The notes under the pieces: generated by a model | Databases searched by the model: none | The model's input: only the letters and a program-made list of their open reading frames with translations | Told to the model about the DNA's origin: nothing | Source: Alkalihalobacillus pseudalcaliphilus | Lineage (GTDB): Bacteria > Bacillota > Bacilli > Bacillales > Bacillaceae_D | Length of the DNA: 64,000 bases | Direction of reading: 5' to 3' | Assembly: GCA_001038565.1 (NCBI GenBank) | Contig: LFJO01000010.1 | Location: 28,758 to 92,757, forward strand | Position numbers and translations under genes: made by a program | Shown: positions 37,678 to 46,400 of the stretch, in pieces | How the letters are laid out: the number at the start of each line of letters is the position of its first letter | How positions within the stretch are numbered: the stretch's first letter is position 1

Positions 37678-38094
37678 TTATTCTTCTTTCATTTCAGCTT
37701 CGTGTTGTTTCTTTGCTTGTTGTAAAAATTCTTTAATGGGGCTTTTCCAATTTAATTTGGCGTTAGGATATCGAAGCTTGATATCTTCCTCAATGAAGAT
37801 AAAGTCATTATAGGAAAGGCCATGTAATCGATCTGTTTGCTTGGCCCATAAATATATAGCGACTATTTCAAATGATTTATCCGTCGTACCTAAATATTTT
37901 TCACCCTCAAACATAACACCTTTGTAGGTTACATGAAAGTTTTTGCGTACATTCTTCTCTTCATCTAAGAAGAAGAATTGTCTTTTTTCATGGGCTGCTT
38001 CAAGCTTGCGTCTTGGGTGGAATAGATATTTTAGAGCACTATAAGCAATGATAATGACTGATATTAATAGCAATAAACGGAATAGAATAACCAT
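37678..38094 (-). CDS. ysdB: Sigma-W pathway protein YsdB
   Basis: 138 residues with one N-terminal membrane helix (about 2-22) and a soluble domain. RKNFHVTYKGVMFEGEKYLGTTDKSFEIV and PNAKLNWKSPIKEFL match what I recall of B. subtilis YsdB. The start ATG at 38094 follows AAGAGGGGG. A good sigma-W promoter lies 60 bp upstream, which supports the assignment since ysdB is in the sigma-W regulon. Cell-envelope stress defence is the likely setting; the molecular role is unknown. Confidence 0.82.
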   Translation of the reverse strand: MVILFRLLLLISVIIIAYSALKYLFHPRRKLEAAHEKRQFFFLDEEKNVRKNFHVTYKGVMFEGEKYLGTTDKSFEIVAIYLWAKQTDRLHGLSYNDFIFIEEDIKLRYPNAKLNWKSPIKEFLQQAKKQHEAEMKEE

Positions 38095-38153
38095 TATATT
38101 TCCCCCTCTTCTACTGGGTCCAACCTTAAAAATACCTTATTTATTATATTCTA

Positions 38154-38179
38154 TACGAAGCAAAATGAAAATGGTTTCA
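38154..38179 (-). promoter_or_regulatory. Sigma-W promoter of ysdB
   Basis: On the minus strand TGAAAC (38179-38174), exactly 16 nt, CGTA (38157-38154). This is a perfect match to the sigma-W consensus. Confidence 0.8.
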
Positions 38180-38344
38180 CTTTTTTTGAAAAAGATTTTG
38201 ATTTTCTTCTTTCTAAAATTTGGTGCTGATTCGTAAATGAGTTCATATCATTAATTGTTATTCCATGTTAGAGCTTGATATATATACATGATTCCTTTTT
38301 GGGGTGGAAATTAAACGAGAAATTAGTTGGGTTTTGATAGCGAA

Positions 38345-38382
38345 AAAGGCATGTCTAAGAGAAAATCATTAGACATGCCTTT
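38345..38382 (-). terminator. Terminator of the SpoIIP-type gene
   Basis: A perfect 14-bp stem AAAGGCATGTCTAA with its complement, 10-nt loop; on the minus strand TTTTT follows. Confidence 0.82.
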
Positions 38383-38385
38383 ATT

Positions 38386-39504
38386 TTATTCGCGATGCTG
38401 TTCATAATAATATTCGCTAAAAACTTCCGCGAAAACAGCTGCGGAACGATTTAATTCGTCCATATGATTGTCGACGCCACCAAACTCAACAAGTAAAGCT
38501 CGTTCTGTTAAGTCTTGATTATAAATACCATTACCTTGATTATAGTTTTTACCAATGACGCCGCGACTAATTCCCTTTTGTTTGGACTCTAGACGGTTGT
38601 GCAAATCCTTGGCTAACTGCTCGTTCTCTGGGAATCCTGGATGTGATTCCCCCACAACAAAAAGAAGCCTGGCAAAGTCCTCGTCATTATAACTGTGTAA
38701 GGTAGTTTCAATCCTAGCTGCATCGCGGTGCAAGTCGATAATATAATCAATACTCTCATGTTCATTGATATAGTCTTGGACGATTTCTCGGGATAATTGA
38801 TAGGCGTGTGCATGATTTTGACCACGGTCATATAAAGCGTTTGCCATGTTGGTCGTATCAATTAAAGCGTTTATTCCACGTTTTTCAAGCTCTTTTTGCA
38901 GGGTTTCACCAACATTAATAATATTTACTTCATTGTTATTAGCAAGATTTGGATCTGTGATGTCAGGTAAATGTGGTAAGAATGATTCATAACTATGAGT
39001 ATGGTAAATTAATACCGTTGGCTTTTCCTGTAATGGTCGACCATTGTTCGGGCCATCTTCTTTGTCGTCCTCCATCCAATCTTTTACAACTCTACGCTCT
39101 TCTAATAACGTCTCAAGAGGTGGAGCTGATTCAGTCGGTAAAGAAGTAATATCCATCCCTTCACCTGCAACGATAATTCGATATTCATTAAATCGTAACC
39201 CTGGGATTTCCTGTCCCAGTAAGGAGTACGTTTCTCCTAATTCGATATTAGTTGCTAGTTGAAAAGTCATTTTAGCTAGAGATGGTGCGATATAGCTCTC
39301 AGGTAAACTTTGGCCAAAATAATGGTTCTCCTGCTTCATCATCGTTAGTAAAAATTCTGTGTCCATTTCTTTCATGGTTTCATACAAATGAGAGGAATAA
39401 AAATTTTTGTAAGAAACAAAGCTGATAGAAACAAACGCAATGGAGAAAGTAAAGATGACAAGGAAAATCATTGTGTGAAAGAGCGATAATTTTTTGAAAT
39501 TCAA
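38386..39504 (-). CDS. SpoIIP-family sporulation peptidoglycan hydrolase
   Basis: 372 residues. An N-terminal membrane anchor (about 8-30) is followed by an extracytoplasmic domain. The C-terminal catalytic domain (about 160-370) has VLIYHTHSYESFLP with the metal-type His, IDYIIDLHRDAAR, LLFVVGESHPGFPEN and ALLVEFGGVDNHMDELNRSA. SpoIIP amidase/endopeptidase drives engulfment with SpoIID and SpoIIM. The main spoIIP gene is next to gpr in B. subtilis, so this may be a second family member; I leave the symbol open. TTG at 39504 follows AGGAGG by 6 nt. Confidence 0.82.
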   Translation of the reverse strand: MNFKKLSLFHTMIFLVIFTFSIAFVSISFVSYKNFYSSHLYETMKEMDTEFLLTMMKQENHYFGQSLPESYIAPSLAKMTFQLATNIELGETYSLLGQEIPGLRFNEYRIIVAGEGMDITSLPTESAPPLETLLEERRVVKDWMEDDKEDGPNNGRPLQEKPTVLIYHTHSYESFLPHLPDITDPNLANNNEVNIINVGETLQKELEKRGINALIDTTNMANALYDRGQNHAHAYQLSREIVQDYINEHESIDYIIDLHRDAARIETTLHSYNDEDFARLLFVVGESHPGFPENEQLAKDLHNRLESKQKGISRGVIGKNYNQGNGIYNQDLTERALLVEFGGVDNHMDELNRSAAVFAEVFSEYYYEQHRE

Positions 39505-39642
39505 GGAATTCCTCCTTTCCTCTCCACATTTACTATATCCTTATGCAAAACTAGCGAAATTATTAATCGTTTTACTAGATTCTTAGATTTTTTCATAAAA
39601 TAGGACGATATGGCTCAAACTAAAGAAAAAAGGAGAAATTTT

Positions 39643-40005
39643 ATGAGAAAAATCATCATTTCTTTTTTATGTATAATGGGTAGTCTCATTTTTGTAAGTC
39701 CTGCTACTTTTCAAGCTGAGAGCGACTCAAGGTGTGACATGGAGGTAGCACAAGGGAAAGAGGAACTTTTAGTCACCTTAAAAGCCCACAAATTAATTAA
39801 ACCATTTCATTATCGATTTGAAATTATAGATGCTGTGACAAAAGAGGTCGTGGAATCTGGAAAGACCTTGACGGCATTTCAAGAGTCTAAGCTAATGAGA
39901 GGATTTGAATTAAAGAAAGGAAGGTATATCTTGAAAGGTGAAATTGTTGATCAGAGTGGACAAACCTATACGTGTGAGGAAAAGAAATGGGACATAGAAA
40001 GCTAA
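39643..40005 (+). CDS. Small secreted protein of unknown function
   Basis: 120 residues. A signal peptide is evident (MRKIIISFLCIMGSLIFVSPATFQA, cleavage probably after FQA); the mature part is about 94 residues with two cysteines (near positions 31 and 113) that could form a disulfide. The alternating pattern in the middle suggests a beta-sandwich. I do not recognise a family. ATG at 39643 follows AAAAAGGAG; a start 33 nt earlier would spoil the signal peptide. It is divergent from the SpoIIP-type gene and shares a 138-bp region with it. Confidence 0.7.
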   Translation: MRKIIISFLCIMGSLIFVSPATFQAESDSRCDMEVAQGKEELLVTLKAHKLIKPFHYRFEIIDAVTKEVVESGKTLTAFQESKLMRGFELKKGRYILKGEIVDQSGQTYTCEEKKWDIES

Positions 40006-40014
40006 GGAAGAATC

Positions 40015-41024
40015 TCAAAAAGAACTCTTCCTGTTAGCAGTCAATGCTTGTGCCCAATCTATAAGTGGTTGGGTAGCTATTTTCCAAAAGTTTGGGTTAG
40101 GGTCTGAACTATAGTAGAGGCTGGGTGCTTCTGGGTAATGTTTTTCCACATATAACTTCACGCAAAGTGTTATTTCTATTTCTGGTTCTAGTAATAAAGA
40201 TATCCACCTATGTAGTTCCCCTTTAGTGGAAGAAAAAAGGAGTTGATAAAGCCAAGAAATCCTTTCTCCAGAACCTTTTGGACTGGTTTCGAAGCGGTTC
40301 CAATAGGTCTCTCTCTCATAGGGTGATTGTGGTGTTTTTAGCCCATAGGAGATAATAACCTTCTTTAACATTTCTGAATCATGCGACAGAAGCGACAAAA
40401 GTTCAGGCCTTGAAATGGATTGCTTGTCAATTTTGTTGGTTATTGAAATGGCCAGAAGTCGCTCTCGATTTTGAGTGATAGGAGCATCCTGTGAAGATAC
40501 GGGATTGTTTCCTTGCTGTTTAAGCGACCGAATGGCATGTTCAACATGAATGAGCGGAACCTCAATGAAGGCTTCTAACTTTAACTGGTAACAAGAATTT
40601 GCTAAGTACGCTCGTATATCCAAGGGCGACAGTTTAGGATAAGTAGACAACAAGTTGGCAACTGCACCGGTAACGACAGTGGCTGCTCCACAGCTACCAC
40701 CAAAGTAGGAAAATATGCGAGTCAAGGAATAATGTTCGCTTTCACAAAACGGCACAGGTAAATAGCTAAATGGTGCTAATAAATCTGGTCTGATATCGCC
40801 ATCACCATTCTGCCCATAAACAGAGGCAGGGTGTGGCTTGTAGTTATCATAATTGGCACGCCCCTCGTCATTATAACCACCAATCGTGAAAAATTCCTTT
40901 GGGTGTAATTGATTATGGGTTTTAGAATTTCCATTGGCAGAAATGATAAGGATATGATGTTTGTATAAAGGTTGAAATGTTTTATAATAGATATCTTGAT
41001 CGGTAGGCTCAGGTTGTTATGCAT
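40015..41024 (-). pseudogene. Remnant of a subtilisin-like (S8) serine protease gene
   Basis: On the minus strand a frame is open from 41016 to the stop at 40015 but has no proper start. It encodes HHILIISANGNSKTH (oxyanion Asn region), IGGYNDEGRANYDNY, GDIRPDLLAPF and SYFGGSCGAATVVTGAVANLL, where Ser lies in the subtilase catalytic box. The catalytic Asp and His blocks are missing. An ATG at 41024 with AAAGGAG upstream is in a different frame, and TAA at 41019-41017 separates it, so a frameshift and a large 5' loss are implied. Residues after about 130 do not resemble a known domain. Confidence 0.72.
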
Positions 41025-41218
41025 AGGTTTCTCCTTTTATAAGTGAAGGGTTAGTTAGAGGTTATCAAGGTAGAACAAGTGTAAATGTCTTCTTTTTGCA
41101 CATAATAGTATAGATCTTTCAAAGACAGATACTTTGTAAAAAAAGAATTCATTTGAGTTCGGGATATTATTTGATTATACTAAAAAATGTGAACGATTAA
41201 ATAGGAGGAGGGAATTTT

Positions 41219-42304
41219 GTGACAAAATTAGATGAAACATTAACAATGCTGAAAGATTTAACCGATGCCAATGGAATTCCTGGTCATGAAAAAGAAGCAC
41301 GTGAGGTCATGACAAAATACATAGAGCCATTTGCAGACTCCATTGAAACAGATAATCTTGGCTCACTTATTGCTAAAAAAGTGGGTGATGAGCAAGGCCC
41401 CAAAATTATGATTGCTGGACATTTGGATGAGATTGGGTTTATGGTTACAAGTATTGATGAAAAAGGTTACTTGAGCTTCCAGCCTGTTGGTGGCTGGTGG
41501 GAGCAAGTGATGCTAGCCCAACGAGTAACGATAATGACAAAGGATGGATATGTACCGGGGGTTATCGGGTCCAAGCCTCCACATATTTTACCAGCAGAAG
41601 CTCGTAAGAAACCAGTAGAGAAAAAAGATATGTTTATCGATATTGGTGCTACAAGTAAAGAGGAAGCCATGGAATTTGGGGTACGTCCTGGTGATTCTGT
41701 TGTACCAGTCTGTGAATTTACTGTTATGAAAAATGAGAAACTTCTAATGGCAAAAGCATGGGATAACCGTATAGGGTGTGCGATTGCTATTGATGTGTTA
41801 AAGAATCTTCAAGGTGTAGATCATCCAAACACAGTCTATGGTGTTGGGACGATACAAGAAGAGGTAGGTTTACGCGGAGCAAGAACATCTGCTAATCAAA
41901 TTCAACCTGATATTGGCTTTGGTGTAGACGTTGGGATCGCCGGCGATACACCTGGAGTGACAAAGAAGGATGCACTAGCTAAATTGGGTGATGGCCCACA
42001 AATTGTATTATATGATGCCTCAATGATTGGACATAAAGGTGTTCGAGATTTTGTTGTCAAAGTGGCAGAGGAGAATGAAATTCCATTCCAATATGATTTA
42101 ATGCCTGGTGGAGGAACGGATTCTGGTGCGATACATTTAACCGCCAATGGAGTCCCTGCATTATCAATTACGATCCCTACACGTTATATTCATACACATG
42201 CAGGCATCTTGCACCGTGATGATTATGAGAATACAGTCAAACTCATTACAGAAGTCATCAAGAAATTAGATAAGGATGCTGTTCAAGCTATTACATTTGA
42301 TTAA
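41219..42304 (+). CDS. ysdC: M42-family aminopeptidase (YsdC type)
   Basis: 361 residues, a tetrahedral-type metallo-aminopeptidase once annotated as endoglucanase. Metal ligands and catalytic residues appear in [12 protein letters not shown] (His and Asp), [24 protein letters not shown] (catalytic Glu pair), [13 protein letters not shown] and [19 protein letters not shown] with the last metal His in RYIHTHAGI. It trims peptides in the cytosol. GTG at 41219 follows AGGAGGAGGG. A strong terminator follows. Confidence 0.92.
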   Translation: MTKLDETLTMLKDLTDANGIPGHEKEAREVMTKYIEPFADSIETDNLGSLIAKKVGDEQGPKIMIAGHLDEIGFMVTSIDEKGYLSFQPVGGWWEQVMLAQRVTIMTKDGYVPGVIGSKPPHILPAEARKKPVEKKDMFIDIGATSKEEAMEFGVRPGDSVVPVCEFTVMKNEKLLMAKAWDNRIGCAIAIDVLKNLQGVDHPNTVYGVGTIQEEVGLRGARTSANQIQPDIGFGVDVGIAGDTPGVTKKDALAKLGDGPQIVLYDASMIGHKGVRDFVVKVAEENEIPFQYDLMPGGGTDSGAIHLTANGVPALSITIPTRYIHTHAGILHRDDYENTVKLITEVIKKLDKDAVQAITFD

Positions 42305-42310
42305 TCGTGC

Positions 42311-42338
42311 AAAGCCCCTGTAACTTCAGGGGCTTTTT
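42311..42338 (+). terminator. Terminator after ysdC
   Basis: A perfect 10-bp stem AAAGCCCCTG with CAGGGGCTTT, 6-nt loop, then TT. Confidence 0.88.
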
Positions 42339-42523
42339 ATGATGGCGCGATATCTGTACAACCTTCTTCTCATAAATGACCGAACCTATTGAAGCGTTTA
42401 CTAACTTAGACGACGCTCTAAAACATATTAAAAAGAACTATATTTTTTCTCGGAATTATAAAGAAATAGTCTAAATTATATGTTAAATTAGTAGTAGGAA
42501 TCATGGATTAGGGAGGGTTTTCT

Positions 42524-43027
42524 GTGAAGAAGGTCTTGCTTGTGACAAGTGCAATCATCTTTTTTATATTAATTAGTGTCATTTTTGTAGAGAAAAGCAA
42601 CCATATTACATTAGACTCCGTGGTTGAATCTCAAGCTACTTTATTAGATAAAAGTGGCCATGTATCAAGTGTTGAAGTTTATAAGACAAGTGATGATGGA
42701 ATTTCTTATATTTCCATTCTTGAACAAAAAGATGAAGTAGAAGAATTTTTGTCTTTATTTGACCAAACTAATCTTAGAAAAATATCTCCAATAGAAAATC
42801 CTGTGTCTGACAGTATGTTTACGTTTGTCCTTAATTATGAGATGGCAACCTCTCAAATGACCTCTGATGTTTCCTTTTTTTTCATCAATGAAGATTATAT
42901 GTTTGCTGCACATAATCAAGATTATAAAGTGGTAAATAATAATTTATTATATGACTACCTTTCTGACCATCCCTTCAAGTGGGAGAGTGTGATTGAACAT
43001 ACCAGTAGTCAATTAATCAATGACTAA
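42524..43027 (+). CDS. Membrane-anchored protein of unknown function
   Basis: 167 residues with one N-terminal hydrophobic segment (about 3-22), either an anchor or a signal peptide without a clear cleavage site. The rest is acidic and outside the cell by the positive-inside rule. No cysteine, no recognisable motif. GTG at 42524 follows GGGAGGG. It stands alone, with an AT-rich upstream region. I do not recognise it. Confidence 0.65.
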   Translation: MKKVLLVTSAIIFFILISVIFVEKSNHITLDSVVESQATLLDKSGHVSSVEVYKTSDDGISYISILEQKDEVEEFLSLFDQTNLRKISPIENPVSDSMFTFVLNYEMATSQMTSDVSFFFINEDYMFAAHNQDYKVVNNNLLYDYLSDHPFKWESVIEHTSSQLIND

Positions 43028-43161
43028 TTTGTAATAATTCGTTAAAAATCTAAAAAAGTTGTAAAAAGATTGAAATATGATTAAAAAACAATCGTAAACT
43101 TCTTCATGTACGATAATAGAGAGTTAATTGGATTGTGTTATGTCGTGAAGGAGGGTGGCGT

Positions 43162-43485
43162 ATGGTTACATTGGAATGGAGTATTGTAATCTTGTTCCTA
43201 CTTCTTGTGGTTCTTAGTATTTTTTCTTATGCGAAAGTGTTAAGAAAAATTGATAAGGTTGAGGAGAAGAGTACCATTTTATCTAGTTCTTATAAATATG
43301 CGTATTTTACAATTGTGCTGATTTTGTTGCTGGTAATAGTTTATCAATTGATTTTTAATCAACAAGATATTTCCTATTTGTTTATTTGTATCATGACTGG
43401 CTTTATGGTAATACTGGTTCATATTTGGACAGTCATTGTAAAAGGTAATAAGATTAACTCGGGGTGTAAGGAACAAAATATATAA
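43162..43485 (+). CDS. Small membrane protein of unknown function
   Basis: 107 residues with three predicted membrane segments (about 5-25, 43-63, 69-91) and a short charged loop KVLRKIDKVEEK after the first. I do not recognise it. The ATG at 43162 follows AAGGAGG by 10 nt; an in-frame ATG at 43135 is upstream of that site and unlikely. A weak hairpin and a run of T residues (about 43490-43520) may end the transcript. Confidence 0.62.
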   Translation: MVTLEWSIVILFLLLVVLSIFSYAKVLRKIDKVEEKSTILSSSYKYAYFTIVLILLLVIVYQLIFNQQDISYLFICIMTGFMVILVHIWTVIVKGNKINSGCKEQNI

Positions 43486-43635
43486 AGGAGGTTGCCGACG
43501 ATTCGTTGGTGGCTTTTTTATATGGTTCAGTATAATGAAGGGAGGATGAAGATTAGCTGAAGGGCACCGTCAACACTGAGTCTCGGGGTTGCGAGCTGAA
43601 AAGTGTTTAGCACATGGTACAAACAGTTGCAAAAC

Positions 43636-43665
43636 AAAAAGCGACGGCTTTTCGTCTCGTCGCTT
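43636..43665 (-). terminator. Terminator of sspI
   Basis: An 8-bp stem AAGCGACG/CGTCGCTT; on the minus strand it is followed by TTTTT. Confidence 0.72.
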
Positions 43666-43672
43666 AGCATGT

Positions 43673-43879
43673 TTATTGTAATCCTGCACTAATTTGTTGG
43701 CAGAGTTCGTCTTTTTGATGTTCGTTTGCTTGCTGCCAATACACTTCAAAAAGTACTCCTAAACCTGGTAGCATTTTTTCTTCCCCTTTTTGGATCGCAT
43801 CTTGAATCGTTGCCTCGACATCAGCTTCTGAGCTTCCTTTAATATTTGCCATAATTGCACCACGTAAATTAAAACTCAT
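43673..43879 (-). CDS. sspI: Small acid-soluble spore protein SspI
   Basis: 68 residues. It matches SspI: MSFNLRGAIMANIKGSSEADVEATIQDAIQKGEEKMLPGLGVLFEVYWQ, with the invariant GEEKMLPGLGVLFEV. It is a minor spore core protein made in the forespore. ATG at 43879 follows GGAAAGGAG. As in Bacillus it is divergent from the rRNA methyltransferase gene. Confidence 0.95.
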   Translation of the reverse strand: MSFNLRGAIMANIKGSSEADVEATIQDAIQKGEEKMLPGLGVLFEVYWQQANEHQKDELCQQISAGLQ

Positions 43880-43999
43880 CGTTTATCTCCTTTCCAAATC
43901 GTTTAATGAAACTGCATACATAGTTTAACCAAAGAAAGCTGGATTATGTCTTTAAAAATCGGTATGATGTGTAAAGAGAAACTAAAGGAGTTAAGTAAA

Positions 44000-44764
44000 A
44001 TGAAACGAATTGAATCGGCAAAAAATCCACAAATTAAACAGTGGAAAAAGCTACAAACAAAGAAAGGTCGCGAACAAACAGGATTATTTATTATAGAAGG
44101 TGCTCATTTAGTCGAAGAAGCGGCTAAAGCACAAATGAAATTTGAAGCCCTTTTAATCACGGATGAGTCCCAGTTAGATAAGCGTTGGAATATGGATAAA
44201 CGTCATGTATATATCGTAAACGGGACAGTTATAAAAGAATTAAGTGAGACAGATAGCCCTCAAGGTTTAGTGGCAATTGTACAAATGAGAGCTCTGTCTC
44301 AGAATATTGCTGCTAGGGGTCAGTGGCTTCTTATCGACCGTGTTCAAGATCCTGGAAATATCGGGACGATGATTAGGACGGCAGAAGCTTGTGGATTAAC
44401 GGGGGTTATTTTAGGGCAAGGTAGTGTCGATTTATATAATGGAAAAGTGATTCGAGCAACGCAAGGAGCAGCTTTTCATATTCCTGTCATCAAAGCAGAC
44501 TTACTACAAGTGATTGATGAATTCCAAGCTAATAATATACCTGTTTTCGGTACAGCCTTTGAAGACGCCACCTCTTTTCGTGACATTGAGGAACAAGCAC
44601 AATTTGCTTTAGTTGTTGGTAATGAAGGACAAGGGGTAGCAAAGGATATTTTATCAAAATGTAAGCAAAACCTTTATATCCCGATTATTGGACAAGCCGA
44701 GTCCTTAAATGTAGCAGTGGCTTCTGGAATATTAATGTATGCTTTAAAACCAACTCGTCAATAA
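44000..44764 (+). CDS. ysgA: TrmH/SpoU-family RNA methyltransferase (YsgA)
   Basis: 254 residues. The N-terminal substrate-binding domain (about 1-95, IESAKNPQIKQWKKL, FIIEGAHLVEEA) precedes the knotted SPOUT domain with motif 1 DRVQDPGNIGTMIRTAEACGLTGVIL, motif 2 LVVGNEGQGV and motif 3 IPIIGQAESLNVAVASGILMY. It should 2'-O-methylate a ribose in rRNA or tRNA; the exact target is not known. ATG at 44000 follows AAAGGAG by 9 nt and gives the family start; an in-frame start at 43946 is rejected. Confidence 0.9.
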   Translation: MKRIESAKNPQIKQWKKLQTKKGREQTGLFIIEGAHLVEEAAKAQMKFEALLITDESQLDKRWNMDKRHVYIVNGTVIKELSETDSPQGLVAIVQMRALSQNIAARGQWLLIDRVQDPGNIGTMIRTAEACGLTGVILGQGSVDLYNGKVIRATQGAAFHIPVIKADLLQVIDEFQANNIPVFGTAFEDATSFRDIEEQAQFALVVGNEGQGVAKDILSKCKQNLYIPIIGQAESLNVAVASGILMYALKPTRQ

Positions 44765-44789
44765 TGATCGAGAAAGGCTTAAATTAGTC

Positions 44790-44818
44790 TTGCCAGGTAT
44801 AAAAAGTTTCACTATAAT
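44790..44818 (+). promoter_or_regulatory. pheST promoter
   Basis: TTGCCA (44790-44795), 17 nt, TATAAT (44813-44818), followed by a T-box leader. Confidence 0.82.
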
Positions 44819-44824
44819 AGAAAT

Positions 44825-45096
44825 CAATTGAAAATAGCAAAATGTGTTGAAGGAGAGTAGTATGTAAACCACTGCCTTTAAGGGAAGGGATGTCATAGAC
44901 TGAGAGCATGCCTAAGGTAAGAGATACTGAATTCACTCTGGAGCAGACACTGGAAGATAAGCTTAAGCTTATTAAGGTGTTTCGGATAAGTAATTCGTTA
45001 ACGAAATGAAGTGTATAAGCGTATTAGAGGTGCTTATAAATAAGGGTGGTACCGCGAGCCATCGTCCCTTTCTTTTTGGGGGATGATGGCTTTTTT
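44825..45096 (+). promoter_or_regulatory. T-box leader of pheST
   Basis: The T-box core AGGGTGGTACCGCG is at 45043-45056. A phenylalanine specifier TTC sits at 44932-44934 in the GATACTGAATTCACT region. The terminator stem GCCATCGTCCC / GGGGGATGATGGC (45058-45090) runs into six T residues. Confidence 0.92.
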
Positions 45097-45354
45097 GTGT
45101 TGAAAAGTAACAAGCGGGTTCGAAAAAAACGAATATGTGCTATGAAGAGGTGTCGCGAATTTAGCGTCGAACAATAGTATTCGCTTTTGAACAAACGGAC
45201 TACGCTTTATAACTAATCTAGCTACGTCCGTTAAAAGCTCGAGAAAAATCGAACAGCTTTCAGAAGATAAAAAGAATCTTCTGAAGCTGTCCTGTATTTT
45301 TTCTCGCTTTTGAACAAACGGACTACGCTTTATAACTAAAGGAGTGTTGAAAAC
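45097..45354 (+). promoter_or_regulatory. Extra pheS leader segment: direct repeats and a second terminator-like hairpin
   Basis: Two identical 36-bp direct repeats (45181-45216 and 45304-45339) flank 87 bp. In between, 45222-45247 can pair with the first copy (GTCCGTT and AAAAG with AACGGAC and CTTTT) or, with more pairs, with the second copy and the T-rich bases before it. A 15-bp hairpin (ACAGCTTTCAGAAGAT with ATCTTCTGAAGCTGT, 45253-45290) lies between. AGGAG for pheS follows the second copy directly. Confidence 0.6.
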
Positions 45355-46389
45355 ATGCGTGAGCGTTTAGAAGAGCTACGTGAGGAAGCTTTGGCAAAAG
45401 TGGCTGAAGCGACAGACAAAAAGGCTTTACAAGATGTAAGAGTATCATATTTAGGGAAAAAAGGACCTATCACAGAAGTACTTAGGGGAATGGGGAAATT
45501 ATCAGCAGAAGAAAGACCTGTTATCGGTCAAGTTGCGAATGAAGTACGTGATGCAATTAAAGAAGCGGTCAACCAAAAAGAAGAGTCATTCGATTTAGCT
45601 GAAGTAGAACAAAAGCTGGCAGCAGAAACTATAGATGTGACGTTACCAGGTCGTCCTATTTTAAAAGGGACTATGCATCCTCTGACTGCTGTTGTAGAAG
45701 AAGTTGAAGACGCATTTATTGGGTTAGGATTCTCTGTAGCAGAAGGACCAGAAGTTGAAGTAGACTATTACAATTTTGAGGCATTGAACTTACCGAAAAA
45801 CCATCCAGCCCGAGACATGCAGGATTCTTTTTATTTTACAGATGAATTATTACTAAGAACTCACACGTCACCTGTTCAAGCAAGAACGATGGAAAAGCAT
45901 GAGGGTAAAGGTCCAGTCAAAGTAATTTGCCCAGGTAAAGTATTCCGACGCGATGACGATGATGCAACGCACTCCCATCAATTTATGCAAATTGAAGGCC
46001 TTTATGTCGATGAAAATGTACGCATGAGTGACTTAAAAGGTGTCTTAGATTCGTTTGTTAAATCATTTTTTGGAAGTGACCGTGAAATTCGTTTAAGACC
46101 AAGCTACTTCCCATTTACAGAGCCATCAGTCGAGGTAGATGTATCTTGTGGTATGTGTAACGGTAAAGGCTGTCGTATATGTAAACATACTGGTTGGATC
46201 GAAGTACTCGGTGCTGGAATGGTGCATCCGCGTGTCCTTGAAATGAGTGGTTTTGATTCGAAAAAATATAGTGGCTTTGCCTTTGGTATGGGGGTTGAAC
46301 GATTAGCGATGCTTAAGTATGACATCGATGATATCCGTCATTTTTACACAAATGACATGAGATTTTTAGCCCAATTCAAAGGTATATAA
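45355..46389 (+). CDS. pheS: Phenylalanyl-tRNA synthetase alpha subunit
   Basis: 344 residues. The N-terminal coiled coil (about 1-85; [15 protein letters not shown]) binds tRNA. The class II catalytic core has HPL(T)[61 protein letters not shown] (motif 2 area), [29 protein letters not shown] and motif 3 [15 protein letters not shown]. It works as an alpha2beta2 enzyme with PheT. ATG at 45355 follows AAAGGAG. pheT starts 11 nt downstream. Confidence 0.97.
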   Translation: MRERLEELREEALAKVAEATDKKALQDVRVSYLGKKGPITEVLRGMGKLSAEERPVIGQVANEVRDAIKEAVNQKEESFDLAEVEQKLAAETIDVTLPGRPILKGTMHPLTAVVEEVEDAFIGLGFSVAEGPEVEVDYYNFEALNLPKNHPARDMQDSFYFTDELLLRTHTSPVQARTMEKHEGKGPVKVICPGKVFRRDDDDATHSHQFMQIEGLYVDENVRMSDLKGVLDSFVKSFFGSDREIRLRPSYFPFTEPSVEVDVSCGMCNGKGCRICKHTGWIEVLGAGMVHPRVLEMSGFDSKKYSGFAFGMGVERLAMLKYDIDDIRHFYTNDMRFLAQFKGI

Positions 46390-46400
46390 GGAGGAGAACA

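Noticed and set aside
37452..37736. 94-codon plus-strand frame across the end of the TVP38-type gene
   Set aside because: It overlaps a real gene in another frame and runs over the bidirectional terminator and the end of ysdB.
40776..41024. 82-codon minus-strand frame beginning at ATG 41024
   Set aside because: It has a ribosome binding site, but the subtilase-like residues are in a different frame across the same bases, so this frame is best read as the shifted start of the pseudogene.
43490..43520. Terminator after the 43.16 kb gene
   Set aside because: The stem needs a 3-nt bulge and a G-U pair; it was kept only as a remark in the gene entry.
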